Of a DNA stretch of 64,000 bases, positions 24,913-33,391 are shown piece by piece (position 1 is the first letter of the stretch; each line of letters begins with the position of its first letter). The position numbers and the translations under genes are program-made. The notes under the pieces were generated by a model. It was given only the letters and a program-made list of their open reading frames with translations. It had not been told where the DNA came from and ran no database searches. Origin of the DNA: Paenibacillus_E allorhizoplanae. GTDB taxonomy: Bacteria; Bacillota; Bacilli; Paenibacillales; NBRC-103111. The stretch covers positions 703,582-767,581 of the forward strand of contig NZ_CAKMMW010000002.1 in assembly GCF_927798215.1 (NCBI RefSeq), written 5' to 3'.

Positions 24913-24969
24913 CTGAATTTCCTCCTTTAGCTACTAAAACAAGTTGGTATTTTTCTCTCTTATGTAAAG

Positions 24970-24998
24970 CTATTCGACAGCTCTTTTTAAAATCCTTC
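24970..24998 (-). promoter_or_regulatory. Candidate sigma-H promoter of spo0A
   Basis: On the minus strand GAAGGATTT (-35, 24990-24998) matches RnAGGAwWW completely; an 11-base spacer leads to GTCGAATAG (-10, 24970-24978), which matches RnnGAATww at all but the last position. The TTG start is about 60 bases downstream. This corresponds to the Ps promoter of B. subtilis spo0A. Confidence 0.72.
24973..24979 (-). promoter_or_regulatory. 0A box within the spo0A -10 region
   Basis: TGTCGAA on the minus strand, the core Spo0A-binding heptamer, overlapping the -10 element of the sigma-H promoter. Phosphorylated Spo0A here could block or modulate that promoter. Confidence 0.6.
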
Positions 24999-25005
24999 TG
25001 TCGAA
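24999..25005 (+). promoter_or_regulatory. 0A box abutting the spo0A -35 region
   Basis: TGTCGAA on the plus strand directly upstream of the sigma-H -35 element, a position suited to activation by Spo0A. Confidence 0.6.
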
Positions 25006-25074
25006 TATTATTTTTCTTTTCTTTTGTTTGAGTTTCTTATATAATAAAATATTTATCTTCGATTTCCAACATTT

Positions 25075-25081
25075 TTCGACA
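25075..25081 (-). promoter_or_regulatory. Distal 0A box upstream of spo0A
   Basis: TGTCGAA on the minus strand about 77 bases upstream of the sigma-H -35 element, the third copy of the heptamer in this 235-base intergenic region. Confidence 0.5.
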
Positions 25082-25131
25082 TGAAGTCGCTAAACTCGCT
25101 ATTCTTCCGTTAAATGAGGTTAAAATGAAAT

Positions 25132-25168
25132 AAAGAACTAAAGGCAACTAACTCACCTTTAGTTCTTT
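25132..25168 (-). terminator. Terminator whose hairpin encloses the spoIVB stop codon
   Basis: A 13-bp perfect stem AAAGAACTAAAGG/CCTTTAGTTCTTT with an 11-base loop followed by ATTTC on the minus strand. The spoIVB stop (25148-25150) lies in the loop, so the terminator uses the end of the coding region. Confidence 0.75.
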
Positions 25169-26488
25169 GTCCGTATTCCCTGAAGTCGGCCGAAGAATAA
25201 TGCCGGAGTCCTGAAGCATCCATTCGATAAAACAGCCATAGCCGCTAGTTGGATCATTCACGAATACATGCGTGACCGCCCCAATCAATTTTCCATTCTG
25301 AATAATTGGAGATCCGCTCATGCCTTGTACAATACCACCCGTTTTATCTAATAAACGTGGATCCGTGATTTTGATAACCATGCCTTTTGTACCCGGAACG
25401 TCTTGTTTGGATACATGAACCACTTGGATATCAAACTTTTCTACCTTTTGACCTTCAAGCACAGTATAGATCTGTGCTGGTCCTTCTTTCACTTCTTCTG
25501 CGAAGGCAACGGGAATAGCTTCTTTTTCTAGGCTGTGATCAGGAGCACCATACATTTTCCCGAAAATCCCGAAAGCTGTATTCCGTTCAATATTGCCAAT
25601 CACTTTGCTGTCCTTGTAAAGCGTAGCATGCTTTTCACCAGGATCCCCATTATGGCTTTTGGAAATCGACGTCACATTCGAATAGACAATGTCACCATCG
25701 CCTACAATAATGGGTGTCTGAGTATCCATATCCGTTATGACATGTCCAAGAGCTCCGTAGACGCCTTGATCTGGTGCATAGAAGGTTAACGTTCCTACCC
25801 CTGCCGCGGAGTCGCGAATGTACAGACCCAAGCGATAAGACTTATCTACTACGTCATATACTGGCTGCAACTTCACAACAAGATCTTGATTGTTTCTTAA
25901 AATTTGCAGAACAAGGGGATTCTTGCTTTCGCCTGATTTGGCCACCAGCTCTGCGACCTTACTAACATCCTTAGAATCCTTGCCGTTAATTTTGGTTATT
26001 AAATCGCCAACTTGAATTTTCGCTTCTTCCCCAGGTGAAACTTTTTGTTCAGAGGCAACAGTCACCAGATGGTGACCTACTACCAAGATACCGGCAGACT
26101 TAATTTTAACACCGATTGTCTGGCCCCCTGGGATTACTTTTAAATCAGGTACGACATTCACTTTGACAGTCTTGATTGGAATGGCTCCGAACAGCTTGAG
26201 CTTCATTTCAGTTTGCCCAGAATGGTCGGATTGCAGTGAGATAGGTTCATTCAAATTAACTTGAAATGAGTGCTTGGCGTTGCCATTTACCTTTACAATA
26301 TCCGTATCCTTGACCGTGACCTGGGCACTGACCGGCATCGTTAACTGAAGCTGCTTCCCTTGGCCGCTAAACAAGCGGAGTTCTTGTGGAAAGGAGGCGA
26401 AGCTCTGAAAAGGCGGGGACATACTGACCAAGCAAACGAAGAAGACGAGCAAGAGTCCGAACAATCTTTTTCTTTTGTTGGATTGCAC
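25148..26488 (-). CDS. spoIVB: SpoIVB serine peptidase
   Basis: Forespore-secreted S55 peptidase that signals across the intermembrane space to start pro-sigma-K processing by cleaving SpoIVFA. It has about 446 residues with an N-terminal membrane segment (RLFGLLLVFFVCLVSM), a PDZ domain (GILVVGHHLVTVASEQKVSPGEEAKIQVGDLITKING, quoted in part), the catalytic His in GALGHVITD and nucleophile Ser in VQGMSGSPIIQ. Start codons GTG, TTG and GTG lie close together after AAGGAG; the GTG at 26488 has the best spacing. It is followed by spo0A and preceded by recN. Confidence 0.94.
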   Translation of the reverse strand: MQSNKRKRLFGLLLVFFVCLVSMSPPFQSFASFPQELRLFSGQGKQLQLTMPVSAQVTVKDTDIVKVNGNAKHSFQVNLNEPISLQSDHSGQTEMKLKLFGAIPIKTVKVNVVPDLKVIPGGQTIGVKIKSAGILVVGHHLVTVASEQKVSPGEEAKIQVGDLITKINGKDSKDVSKVAELVAKSGESKNPLVLQILRNNQDLVVKLQPVYDVVDKSYRLGLYIRDSAAGVGTLTFYAPDQGVYGALGHVITDMDTQTPIIVGDGDIVYSNVTSISKSHNGDPGEKHATLYKDSKVIGNIERNTAFGIFGKMYGAPDHSLEKEAIPVAFAEEVKEGPAQIYTVLEGQKVEKFDIQVVHVSKQDVPGTKGMVIKITDPRLLDKTGGIVQGMSGSPIIQNGKLIGAVTHVFVNDPTSGYGCFIEWMLQDSGIILRPTSGNTDKELKVS

Positions 26489-26606
26489 TATCAACACGCT
26501 CCTTCAAAATTCCTTGAGCCCTGACGAATAACCTCGTCAATTGCGTACCTATAAGTTAACCCCAGTCCCCTTCTTTTATAACTGTAAATGATGACTATCT
26601 ATACTT

Positions 26607-28334
26607 TCATACCCTTGCTTTCTTATTTTTTGCCATGGTAAGCATTTCTCCAGCATGATGAAGCGTCGTTTCTGTCACTTCTACACCGCCAAGCATTCTC
26701 GCAAGCTCTTCAATTCGGCCAGCATCTGGCATATCTTGAACTCGCGTGAATGTTCGCTCATGATCCACTTCTTTCCGAATATAGAAATGAACATCTGCAA
26801 AGCTTGCAACCTGCGGCAAATGCGTAATGGAGAAGACTTGACAGCTTTGTGAAAGAACGGACATTTTCTCAGCAATCGCTTGTGCCGCTCGTCCGCTAAC
26901 CCCCGTATCAACTTCATCAAAGACAAGCACTGGAATTTGGTCAATCCGTGCAAAAATTGCCTTCATTGCGAGCATAATACGGGAGAGCTCTCCACCTGAG
27001 GCAATTTTACTTAATCCCCGCAGCGGTTCCCCTGGGTTAGGAGCCATGAGAAACTCAACCTGATCTATGCCTTGTCTGGAGAAGCGAACCTTATTGCCGT
27101 CAACTTCAACGCCGCGGTCATCGATAATATGAGCGATCTGCACACGGAACTGTGTCCGTTCCATTTGAAGATCCCGCAATTCATGTTCAATCTGAGCAGA
27201 GAGATCACTCGCAATACCTTTACGTAGGTTAGACAAGTCAAGCGCATGAACACCAACTTGTTTCTCAGCAAGAATAAGCTTATCTTCTAATTTACGAATA
27301 ATTTCATCTTTATTTTCAATCGTATCGACTTCATTTTTGATCTTTTCTAAATAGTTTAAAATCTCTTTAATATTCTCTCCATATTTCCGGCGAAGAGACG
27401 TGATGGTATCTAATCTTTGTTCGATATAATCTAATCGAGATGAATTGAACTCAATGCTGTCGCGATAGTCTCTGATTTGATAAGCTGCGTCTTCCAGTTG
27501 GTAAAAGGCCGATTGCGCTTGTTCAAGAATTGGGCTCAAATTCGTCGGATCTAGCTGCACGATATCTTGAAGGCGTGAGACTGCTTTGCCAGCAGCATCG
27601 AGGCCTCGATTCGTGGCATAGAGAAAATCATAAGCTTCAGACGAGCTTTGATATAGCTTCTCTGCATTAGCTAACTTGCGCTTCTCCTCAGCTAAGGCTT
27701 CATCTTCCCCTAATTTCAGCTTGGCTGAAGATATCTCTTCAATCTGGAACCGATACAGGTCTAACATTTGCAGCGCCTGCTTGCTCGTTTCTTGAAGATC
27801 GTTCAGCTCCTTTTGAAGCTTCATATACTGATCATAACTAGCTTGATACGTCTTCTTCGCTGACTCAATCTCGGCATCTCCGAACAAATCCAGAGAATGA
27901 ATATGCTCGTCCACATGAAGCAAAGATTGATGCTCATGTTGACCATGAATATTAACGAGCCACTCCCCCGTTTTGCGTAACATCGTCATATTCACAAGCT
28001 GACCATTTATCCGACTTGAGCTTTTGCCTGTCGCCGTAATTTCACGACGGATAATGAGATGCTCGGAAGCATCGGATTCAATCCCGAACTCTGTAAGCGT
28101 ATGCCAAACCGGATGAGAAGCAGGTAAGTCAAACATCGCTTCAATTTCTGCTTTATCAGCACCATAACGAACTAATTCCGAAGAACCTCTACCGCCGACA
28201 ATCAGCGTTAACGCATCTATGATGATCGATTTCCCAGCGCCAGTTTCCCCCGTAAGGACGTGAAAACCTGCTTTAAACCGAATATGTACATGTTCAATGA
28301 CAGCCAAATTACGAATTGAAAGTTCTGTAAGCAT
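26607..28334 (-). CDS. recN: DNA repair ATPase RecN
   Basis: SMC-like ATPase that gathers double-strand breaks early in recombinational repair. The 575-residue protein has a Walker A motif (TGETGAGKSIIID, near residue 30), a long central coiled coil (roughly 150-370), the signature SGGELSRIMLAMK and Walker B VLVFDEVDTGVSG. Synteny argR-recN-spoIVB-spo0A is conserved in Bacillales. A spacing of 15 bases from argR implies co-transcription. Confidence 0.96.
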   Translation of the reverse strand: MLTELSIRNLAVIEHVHIRFKAGFHVLTGETGAGKSIIIDALTLIVGGRGSSELVRYGADKAEIEAMFDLPASHPVWHTLTEFGIESDASEHLIIRREITATGKSSSRINGQLVNMTMLRKTGEWLVNIHGQHEHQSLLHVDEHIHSLDLFGDAEIESAKKTYQASYDQYMKLQKELNDLQETSKQALQMLDLYRFQIEEISSAKLKLGEDEALAEEKRKLANAEKLYQSSSEAYDFLYATNRGLDAAGKAVSRLQDIVQLDPTNLSPILEQAQSAFYQLEDAAYQIRDYRDSIEFNSSRLDYIEQRLDTITSLRRKYGENIKEILNYLEKIKNEVDTIENKDEIIRKLEDKLILAEKQVGVHALDLSNLRKGIASDLSAQIEHELRDLQMERTQFRVQIAHIIDDRGVEVDGNKVRFSRQGIDQVEFLMAPNPGEPLRGLSKIASGGELSRIMLAMKAIFARIDQIPVLVFDEVDTGVSGRAAQAIAEKMSVLSQSCQVFSITHLPQVASFADVHFYIRKEVDHERTFTRVQDMPDAGRIEELARMLGGVEVTETTLHHAGEMLTMAKNKKARV

Positions 28335-28349
28335 GAACGCCTCCTGATT

Positions 28350-28799
28350 TTATGATAATAAGGACATGACTTCATTTACAAAAGTTACACTATTCTCTTT
28401 CCCGCGGCAAATAACAAGTATCGTATCATCTCCACAGATTGTTCCCATGACGCCATGCCATTCCAAATTATCTATTAAAGCACAAATCGTATTCGCTGTA
28501 CCTGGCAAGCATTTCATAACAACCAAATTATCCGTATAATCAATGCTGACAAAATGGTCACTTAATGCCCGGCGAAGTCGCTGCATCGGATTAAATCGCT
28601 GATCTGCCGGCATGGAATACTTATATCTGCCATCATCAAGCGGCACCTTAATGAGATGGAGTTCCTTAATGTCCCTCGAAACTGTCGCCTGTGTAACATG
28701 AAATCCTGCCGCGCGCAGTGCCTCGACCAATTCATCCTGCGTTTCAATTTCATGATTAGTAATAATTTCTCTGATTTTTACATGCCTTTGACCCTTCAT
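28350..28799 (-). CDS. argR: Arginine repressor
   Basis: Hexameric arginine-dependent repressor of arginine synthesis and activator of catabolism (AhrC in B. subtilis). The 149-residue protein has an N-terminal winged helix (IREIITNHEIETQDELVEALRAAGFHVTQATVSRDI, quoted in part) and a C-terminal arginine-binding oligomerisation domain with the GTICGDDTILVICR motif. It lies between the hypothetical membrane protein upstream and recN downstream. Confidence 0.95.
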   Translation of the reverse strand: MKGQRHVKIREIITNHEIETQDELVEALRAAGFHVTQATVSRDIKELHLIKVPLDDGRYKYSMPADQRFNPMQRLRRALSDHFVSIDYTDNLVVMKCLPGTANTICALIDNLEWHGVMGTICGDDTILVICRGKENSVTFVNEVMSLLS

Positions 28800-28801
28800 C
28801 C

Positions 28802-29254
28802 TTACACCTCTATGTGAAAAGTGATTTTTTTGATTTTGCTAACGGTCATATCAACGTAAAGGATACCCTGTGCCTCCGGATAAATGAGGGTGTAGGGCAG
28901 CAGCATGTCACGTACAGCGCTCCCTGTCATCTCAAGTGGCTTGCGTTCTCTTGCCACTTTCACAAGATAAATATCATCTTCCTTTTGTACAAAATAATCG
29001 ATAAATAGGCGGCTTTCCAGCTGCTCTCTCTCTCCAACGGTCATGGTAATTGGAATTTTGGTTTTACCCGCAAGCACTTCGAATCCAGCAGCCTCAAGTA
29101 AATCAACAACATCATCCTCGGGGATGTTCGCATGTCTTGGAATACGTCCTCTTCTTCGACTTGAACCCGCTGACCACTTCTGAAATCGCCAAAAGACGAT
29201 ACAAACAATAACGATAAGGATTAACAAAATGACTCTTACATCGCCTTGTTCCAT
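28802..29254 (-). CDS. Single-pass membrane protein with possible nuclease-like domain
   Basis: A 150-residue protein with an N-terminal membrane helix (residues about 8-24: VILLILIVIVCIVFWRF), a basic stretch (RRRGRIPRH) and a cytoplasmic domain. The domain reads helix (DDVVDLLEAAGFEVLAG), then LFIDYFVQKEDDIYLVKVARERKP, then a helix and strands. This alternation and the D...(V/E)xK-type arrangement recall PD-(D/E)xK nuclease folds, but the acidic residue normally before the lysine is missing, so the reading is tentative. The ATG follows GAGGTG. It overlaps the argR leader region (stop three bases before argR) and is absent from the B. subtilis yqxC-ahrC gap. Confidence 0.6.
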   Translation of the reverse strand: MEQGDVRVILLILIVIVCIVFWRFQKWSAGSSRRRGRIPRHANIPEDDVVDLLEAAGFEVLAGKTKIPITMTVGEREQLESRLFIDYFVQKEDDIYLVKVARERKPLEMTGSAVRDMLLPYTLIYPEAQGILYVDMTVSKIKKITFHIEV

Positions 29255-29357
29255 GTCCTTCACCTCGCCATAGTATTCGCGAATCCGGAAGGGAAATCCT
29301 TTCTCTTAAGTGAAAAAACCCATCTCAGGGCCGCAAAAGGCGTTCTCAAAGATGAGT

Positions 29358-30188
29358 TTATTTTCCATGTAATTTCTGAGACTCTTTAACCGTCTCGGCA
29401 ATAAGGGCTTTAATCGAAGTTGGCGCTGCCAATGACTCTTCCGTTTCGTTGCTCGACCAGTACGCAAGGAATTCAATGTTCCCTTCACCACCGGTTATTG
29501 GCGAGTAAGTGAGTCCCTTCAAGCGAAAGCCGAGCTCCTCAGCAAATGAAAGAACCGTTGTTAGAACGTCAATATGTACATCCGTGTCCCTTACAACGCC
29601 CGACTTCCCAACCTTCTCTCGACCAGCTTCGAATTGCGGCTTAATTAAAGCAACAACATGACCCTGATCCCCTAAGATTTCCTTAAGTGGTGGCAGAATA
29701 ATACGAAGCGAAATGAACGAAACATCAATACTGGCAAAGCTAGGTCTCGGACCGTTCAAATCCTCTAATTTCGTGTAACGGAAATTCGTTCTCTCCATGA
29801 CATGAACACGCTCATCATTGCGCAGCGACCAATCCAATTGATTGTAGCCAACATCCACCGCGTAGACGGAGGCCGCACCATTTTGCAGCGCACAATCCGT
29901 GAATCCCCCCGTAGAAGCTCCTATGTCGAGCATTACTGCATCATGTAAGTCGATGTCGAAATGCTTTAACGCTTTCTCCAGCTTTAATCCGCCACGGCTC
30001 ACGTAAGGATGCAGCGCACCCTTTACTTTCAGCACGGCTTTCCTGCTGATCTTCATCCCCGCTTTATCAGCTGGTTCTTCATCCGCAAAAACAAGGCCTG
30101 CCATGATGGCGGCCTTTGCCTTTTCTCTGCTTTCAAAATATCCTTGCTCCAGCAGCAATAAGTCTAATCGTTCTTTATCCGAGGACAT
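29358..30188 (-). CDS. tlyA: TlyA/YqxC-family rRNA methyltransferase
   Basis: S4-domain plus FtsJ-like SAM-dependent methyltransferase, predicted to 2'-O-methylate rRNA. The 276-residue protein has the S4 RNA-binding segment (RLDLLLLEQGYFESREKAK) followed by the SAM motif AVMLDIGASTGGFTDCALQNGA and catalytic lysines (KPQFEAGREKVGKSG). The ATG at 30188 is eleven bases after AGGAG, preferred to an upstream TTG. It lies ten codons downstream of dxs, as in B. subtilis (YqxC). Confidence 0.9.
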   Translation of the reverse strand: MSSDKERLDLLLLEQGYFESREKAKAAIMAGLVFADEEPADKAGMKISRKAVLKVKGALHPYVSRGGLKLEKALKHFDIDLHDAVMLDIGASTGGFTDCALQNGAASVYAVDVGYNQLDWSLRNDERVHVMERTNFRYTKLEDLNGPRPSFASIDVSFISLRIILPPLKEILGDQGHVVALIKPQFEAGREKVGKSGVVRDTDVHIDVLTTVLSFAEELGFRLKGLTYSPITGGEGNIEFLAYWSSNETEESLAAPTSIKALIAETVKESQKLHGK

Positions 30189-30221
30189 ATATGATGTGTT
30201 GCTCCTATTCAAAATCGGTTA

Positions 30222-32114
30222 CTAGACCTTCGCTCGTAGAACCTTGCGAGGAACTAGCTTCTTCACTTCGGCAATCAAGTGATGGGCAGTTAACCCAACT
30301 TCTTCGCGTTGTTCAGGCACACTGCCATGCTCTACGAAGTAGTCTTGAATCCCCATCAATTCAACCTGCAAACCAACAACCCGCTTCTCTGCGTAGAATT
30401 CTAAGACCGCGCTTCCGAAACCACCTTGGATTGACCCCTCTTCCATCGTGATCACTGGCATCGATTCCTTAGCTAGCTGTAGTAAGTAAGCTTCATCCAA
30501 CGGTTTAATAAATCTGGCATTCACAACACGAAGTTCAATGCCTTCTTGGGCCAGCTGAGCAGCTGCTTCCTCTGCAACTTGAACCATAGGTCCAACAGCG
30601 AGAACTGCAGCATAATCACCCTCACGTACAGTTTCCCAAGTACCGAGCGGAATGGCCTTTGGAGCCTCATCAATATTAGCGCCTGTGCCATTAATACGCG
30701 GATAACGATACGCAATCGGGCCATCATTATATTCAAGCGCCGTTTGCATCATATCACGCAATTCCTTCTCATCCTTCGGCATCATTAAGACCATGTTAGG
30801 AATTGTTCGCAAAAATGAAATATCGTAAACCCCTTGATGCGTTTCACCATCCGGACCAACAAAGCCAGAACGATCAATGGCGAAGGTAACATTTAATTTA
30901 GGACGACAAATATCGTGAACAACTTGATCATACGCACGCTGCAAGAACGTTGAATATACAGCGAATACCGGTTTCAAGCCTTCACTTGCTAAACCTGCAC
31001 ATAACGTAGCCGCATGCTGCTCTGCAATACCAACGTCAATCATTCGATTTGGAAATTGCTTTGCAAACTTCAATAATCCAGACCCACCTGGCATTGCAGG
31101 CGTAACCGCAACCACACGAGAGTCCTTCTCACCAAGCTCAATTAATGTATCTCCGAAAACTTGGGTATACATCGGCGGTCCAGAAGACTTAAGAACTTGA
31201 CCAGACTCCATTTTGTAGGGCCCTAAGCCGTGCCAAGTATGGGAATCGTTCTCTGCAGGTTTATAACCTTTCCCCTTAGTCGTAACGATATGAATGAGCA
31301 CAGGGCCTGCAACCTTCTCAGCCTGTTTCAACGTATCCAGTAGTACTTGGAGGTTATGTCCATCTACAGGACCAATATAAGTAAAGCCTAATTCTTCAAA
31401 CCACACACCATTTAAAACAAAATATTTAAGACTATCCTTCAGCTTTTCCGCTGTTTTGGCCAGCGTTCCGCCGATGGCAGGAATTTTCTTCAGTAAATAT
31501 TCGACTTCCTCTTTAGCTTTCAAATAATGACGATCCGAACGAATTTTGCTTAAATAATTATGAAGAGCCCCTACGTTGGGCGCAATCGACATTTCATTGT
31601 CATTCAGAATGACGGTAATATTCTTCTTCTCATGACCAATATGATTCATGGCTTCTAATGCCATGCCGCCTGTAAGCGCACCATCACCAATGATGGCTAC
31701 AACCTTATTATGTTCGCCTTTGAGATCACGCGCCATTGCCATACCCATGGCAGCTGACAGGGAGGTACTACTATGTCCTGCTTCCCAGACATCATGTTCG
31801 CTCTCGGAACGCTTAATAAACCCGCAGAGCCCTTTATATTTACGTAAAGTATCGAATTTGTCTTTACGACCTGTCAAAATTTTGTGTACATACGCCTGGT
31901 GACCCACATCAAAAATCAGTTTATCATACGGGCTGTGAAACATGGTGTGTAAAGCTATCGTGAGTTCAACCACGCCTAAGTTCGGGGCTAGATGTCCACC
32001 AGTAACGGAAAGCTTCTCAATAAGAAATTGACGGATTTCTCCTGCCAATTCTTCGAGCTCCGTCAAGGATAACCGCTTCAAATCTGCAGGCCGATTGATT
32101 TGTTCGAGCAGCAC
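30222..32114 (-). CDS. dxs: 1-deoxy-D-xylulose-5-phosphate synthase
   Basis: First enzyme of the methylerythritol phosphate pathway: pyruvate plus glyceraldehyde-3-phosphate to DXP. It has 630 residues. The thiamine diphosphate motif GDGALTGGMALEAMNHIG is near residue 155, the catalytic-domain GLNFAIDRSGFVGPDGETHQG-type stretch lies in the middle, and the transketolase C-terminal domain (RYPR, VTMEEGSIQGGFGSAV) follows. The start is GTG eight bases after GAGGAAA. It is clustered with ispA, so precursor supply and chain elongation are co-encoded. Confidence 0.97.
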   Translation of the reverse strand: MLLEQINRPADLKRLSLTELEELAGEIRQFLIEKLSVTGGHLAPNLGVVELTIALHTMFHSPYDKLIFDVGHQAYVHKILTGRKDKFDTLRKYKGLCGFIKRSESEHDVWEAGHSSTSLSAAMGMAMARDLKGEHNKVVAIIGDGALTGGMALEAMNHIGHEKKNITVILNDNEMSIAPNVGALHNYLSKIRSDRHYLKAKEEVEYLLKKIPAIGGTLAKTAEKLKDSLKYFVLNGVWFEELGFTYIGPVDGHNLQVLLDTLKQAEKVAGPVLIHIVTTKGKGYKPAENDSHTWHGLGPYKMESGQVLKSSGPPMYTQVFGDTLIELGEKDSRVVAVTPAMPGGSGLLKFAKQFPNRMIDVGIAEQHAATLCAGLASEGLKPVFAVYSTFLQRAYDQVVHDICRPKLNVTFAIDRSGFVGPDGETHQGVYDISFLRTIPNMVLMMPKDEKELRDMMQTALEYNDGPIAYRYPRINGTGANIDEAPKAIPLGTWETVREGDYAAVLAVGPMVQVAEEAAAQLAQEGIELRVVNARFIKPLDEAYLLQLAKESMPVITMEEGSIQGGFGSAVLEFYAEKRVVGLQVELMGIQDYFVEHGSVPEQREEVGLTAHHLIAEVKKLVPRKVLRAKV

Positions 32115-32229
32115 GCTTGTTTCCTCACTTTCAATGTGAAAATACTAAGATTTCACCATTATATCATATTATTGGGTAATTCGTGAAAAAACTACCTACC
32201 GGTATGTCATACAAATTGTATACGTATGT

Positions 32230-33138
32230 CTAATGATCCCGTTTCATCAGGTAATCTGCGATCTGCAGCAACCGTTCAGGGTTCGGTATATTGGATCGAA
32301 TTAAGGCTTCTTTCGCTTGATTCGTCAGCTCTTGCACCTTCTGCTCAGAAGCTTCCATGCCGATAAAATAAGGGAATGTCACCTTTTGCTGTTTCTCATC
32401 GCTCTTCACAGGCTTACCTAGTTTCGCTTCATCACCGATAATATCCAAAATATCATCTTGAATCTGAAAAGCAAGTCCAAGCGCGTGTCCAAATTCACTG
32501 AGTGCTTCCAATTGCGCTTCGGATGCCCCAGCAATATGCCCACCAGCACGCAAAGAGAACACTATAAGATCACTCGTTTTATGTGTATGAATATAAGTAA
32601 GCTCTTCTAACTTGGTTAAACCTTGCTCTCCTAACATATCCGCTGCTTGACCGCCAACCATGCCACGAGCACCTGCCAGTACGGCAAGCTCTTCTGTAAT
32701 GGCTAGTACACGTTCTGCAGGAACACCAAACCTCTTGTGTGACTGCGCAACGCAGAAGAAGGCGTGCGTAAGCAGCGCATCGCCAGCAAGAATAGCCATT
32801 GCCTCACCATAAACTTTGTGATTCGTTAACTTACCTCTGCGATAATCATCATTATCCATCGCTGGCAGATCATCATGAACTAACGAATAGGTATGAACCA
32901 ATTCGATAGCCATCGCAACAGGCATAGCAGACTCCAGTGAGCCACCTAGCGACTCTGCTGCAGCGAGAACCATAATAGGACGCAGGCGTTTGCCGCCTGC
33001 CATCAAGGAGTAGTCCATGGACTCACGTAACGAAGCTGGCACCTCCCAAGCAGTTGGCAATGATTGACGCAATGCAGCTTCAACCAATTCAGCATGGGAA
33101 GCGATGTATGTATGAATAGTAGACGTTATGTTATTCAA
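32230..33138 (-). CDS. ispA: Farnesyl diphosphate synthase (short-chain polyprenyl synthase)
   Basis: Condenses dimethylallyl/geranyl diphosphate with isopentenyl diphosphate. The 302-residue protein carries GGKRLRP, the first aspartate-rich motif LVHDDLPAMDNDD near residue 88 and the second QDDILDIIGD near residue 230. It lies two bases downstream of xseB on the same strand. Product length (C15) is inferred from family and context. Confidence 0.95.
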   Translation of the reverse strand: MNNITSTIHTYIASHAELVEAALRQSLPTAWEVPASLRESMDYSLMAGGKRLRPIMVLAAAESLGGSLESAMPVAMAIELVHTYSLVHDDLPAMDNDDYRRGKLTNHKVYGEAMAILAGDALLTHAFFCVAQSHKRFGVPAERVLAITEELAVLAGARGMVGGQAADMLGEQGLTKLEELTYIHTHKTSDLIVFSLRAGGHIAGASEAQLEALSEFGHALGLAFQIQDDILDIIGDEAKLGKPVKSDEKQQKVTFPYFIGMEASEQKVQELTNQAKEALIRSNIPNPERLLQIADYLMKRDH

Positions 33139-33139
33139 A

Positions 33140-33391
33140 CTAATTCCCCTTATCTTCCAAGACAGGCTGGAAAGGCTTCCTTGTTACCCCAGCTTCCCCT
33201 TCAACCAGCATCTCAATTTTCTTCTCCACTTGCTCCAGTTTTACGCCGCAAATATGGGAGAGTCTTACGCCTTCTTGATACAGTTCAATTGCTTTCTCTA
33301 AAGGAACGTCACCGCTCTCTAGCTGACTTACGATACGCTCTAGCTGCTCGATAGCAACTTCAAAACTTACTTCTGTTTCACTTGTTGACAT
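33140..33391 (-). CDS. xseB: Exodeoxyribonuclease VII small subunit
   Basis: An 83-residue helical-hairpin subunit of exonuclease VII. The family core FEVAIEQLERIVSQLESGDVPLEKAIELYQEG is present in full (quoted in part). The ATG at 33391 follows GGAGG by eight bases. It overlaps the xseA 3' end by 14 bases, which couples the two subunits. A longer open frame upstream lies inside xseA and is rejected. Confidence 0.93.
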   Translation of the reverse strand: MSTSETEVSFEVAIEQLERIVSQLESGDVPLEKAIELYQEGVRLSHICGVKLEQVEKKIEMLVEGEAGVTRKPFQPVLEDKGN

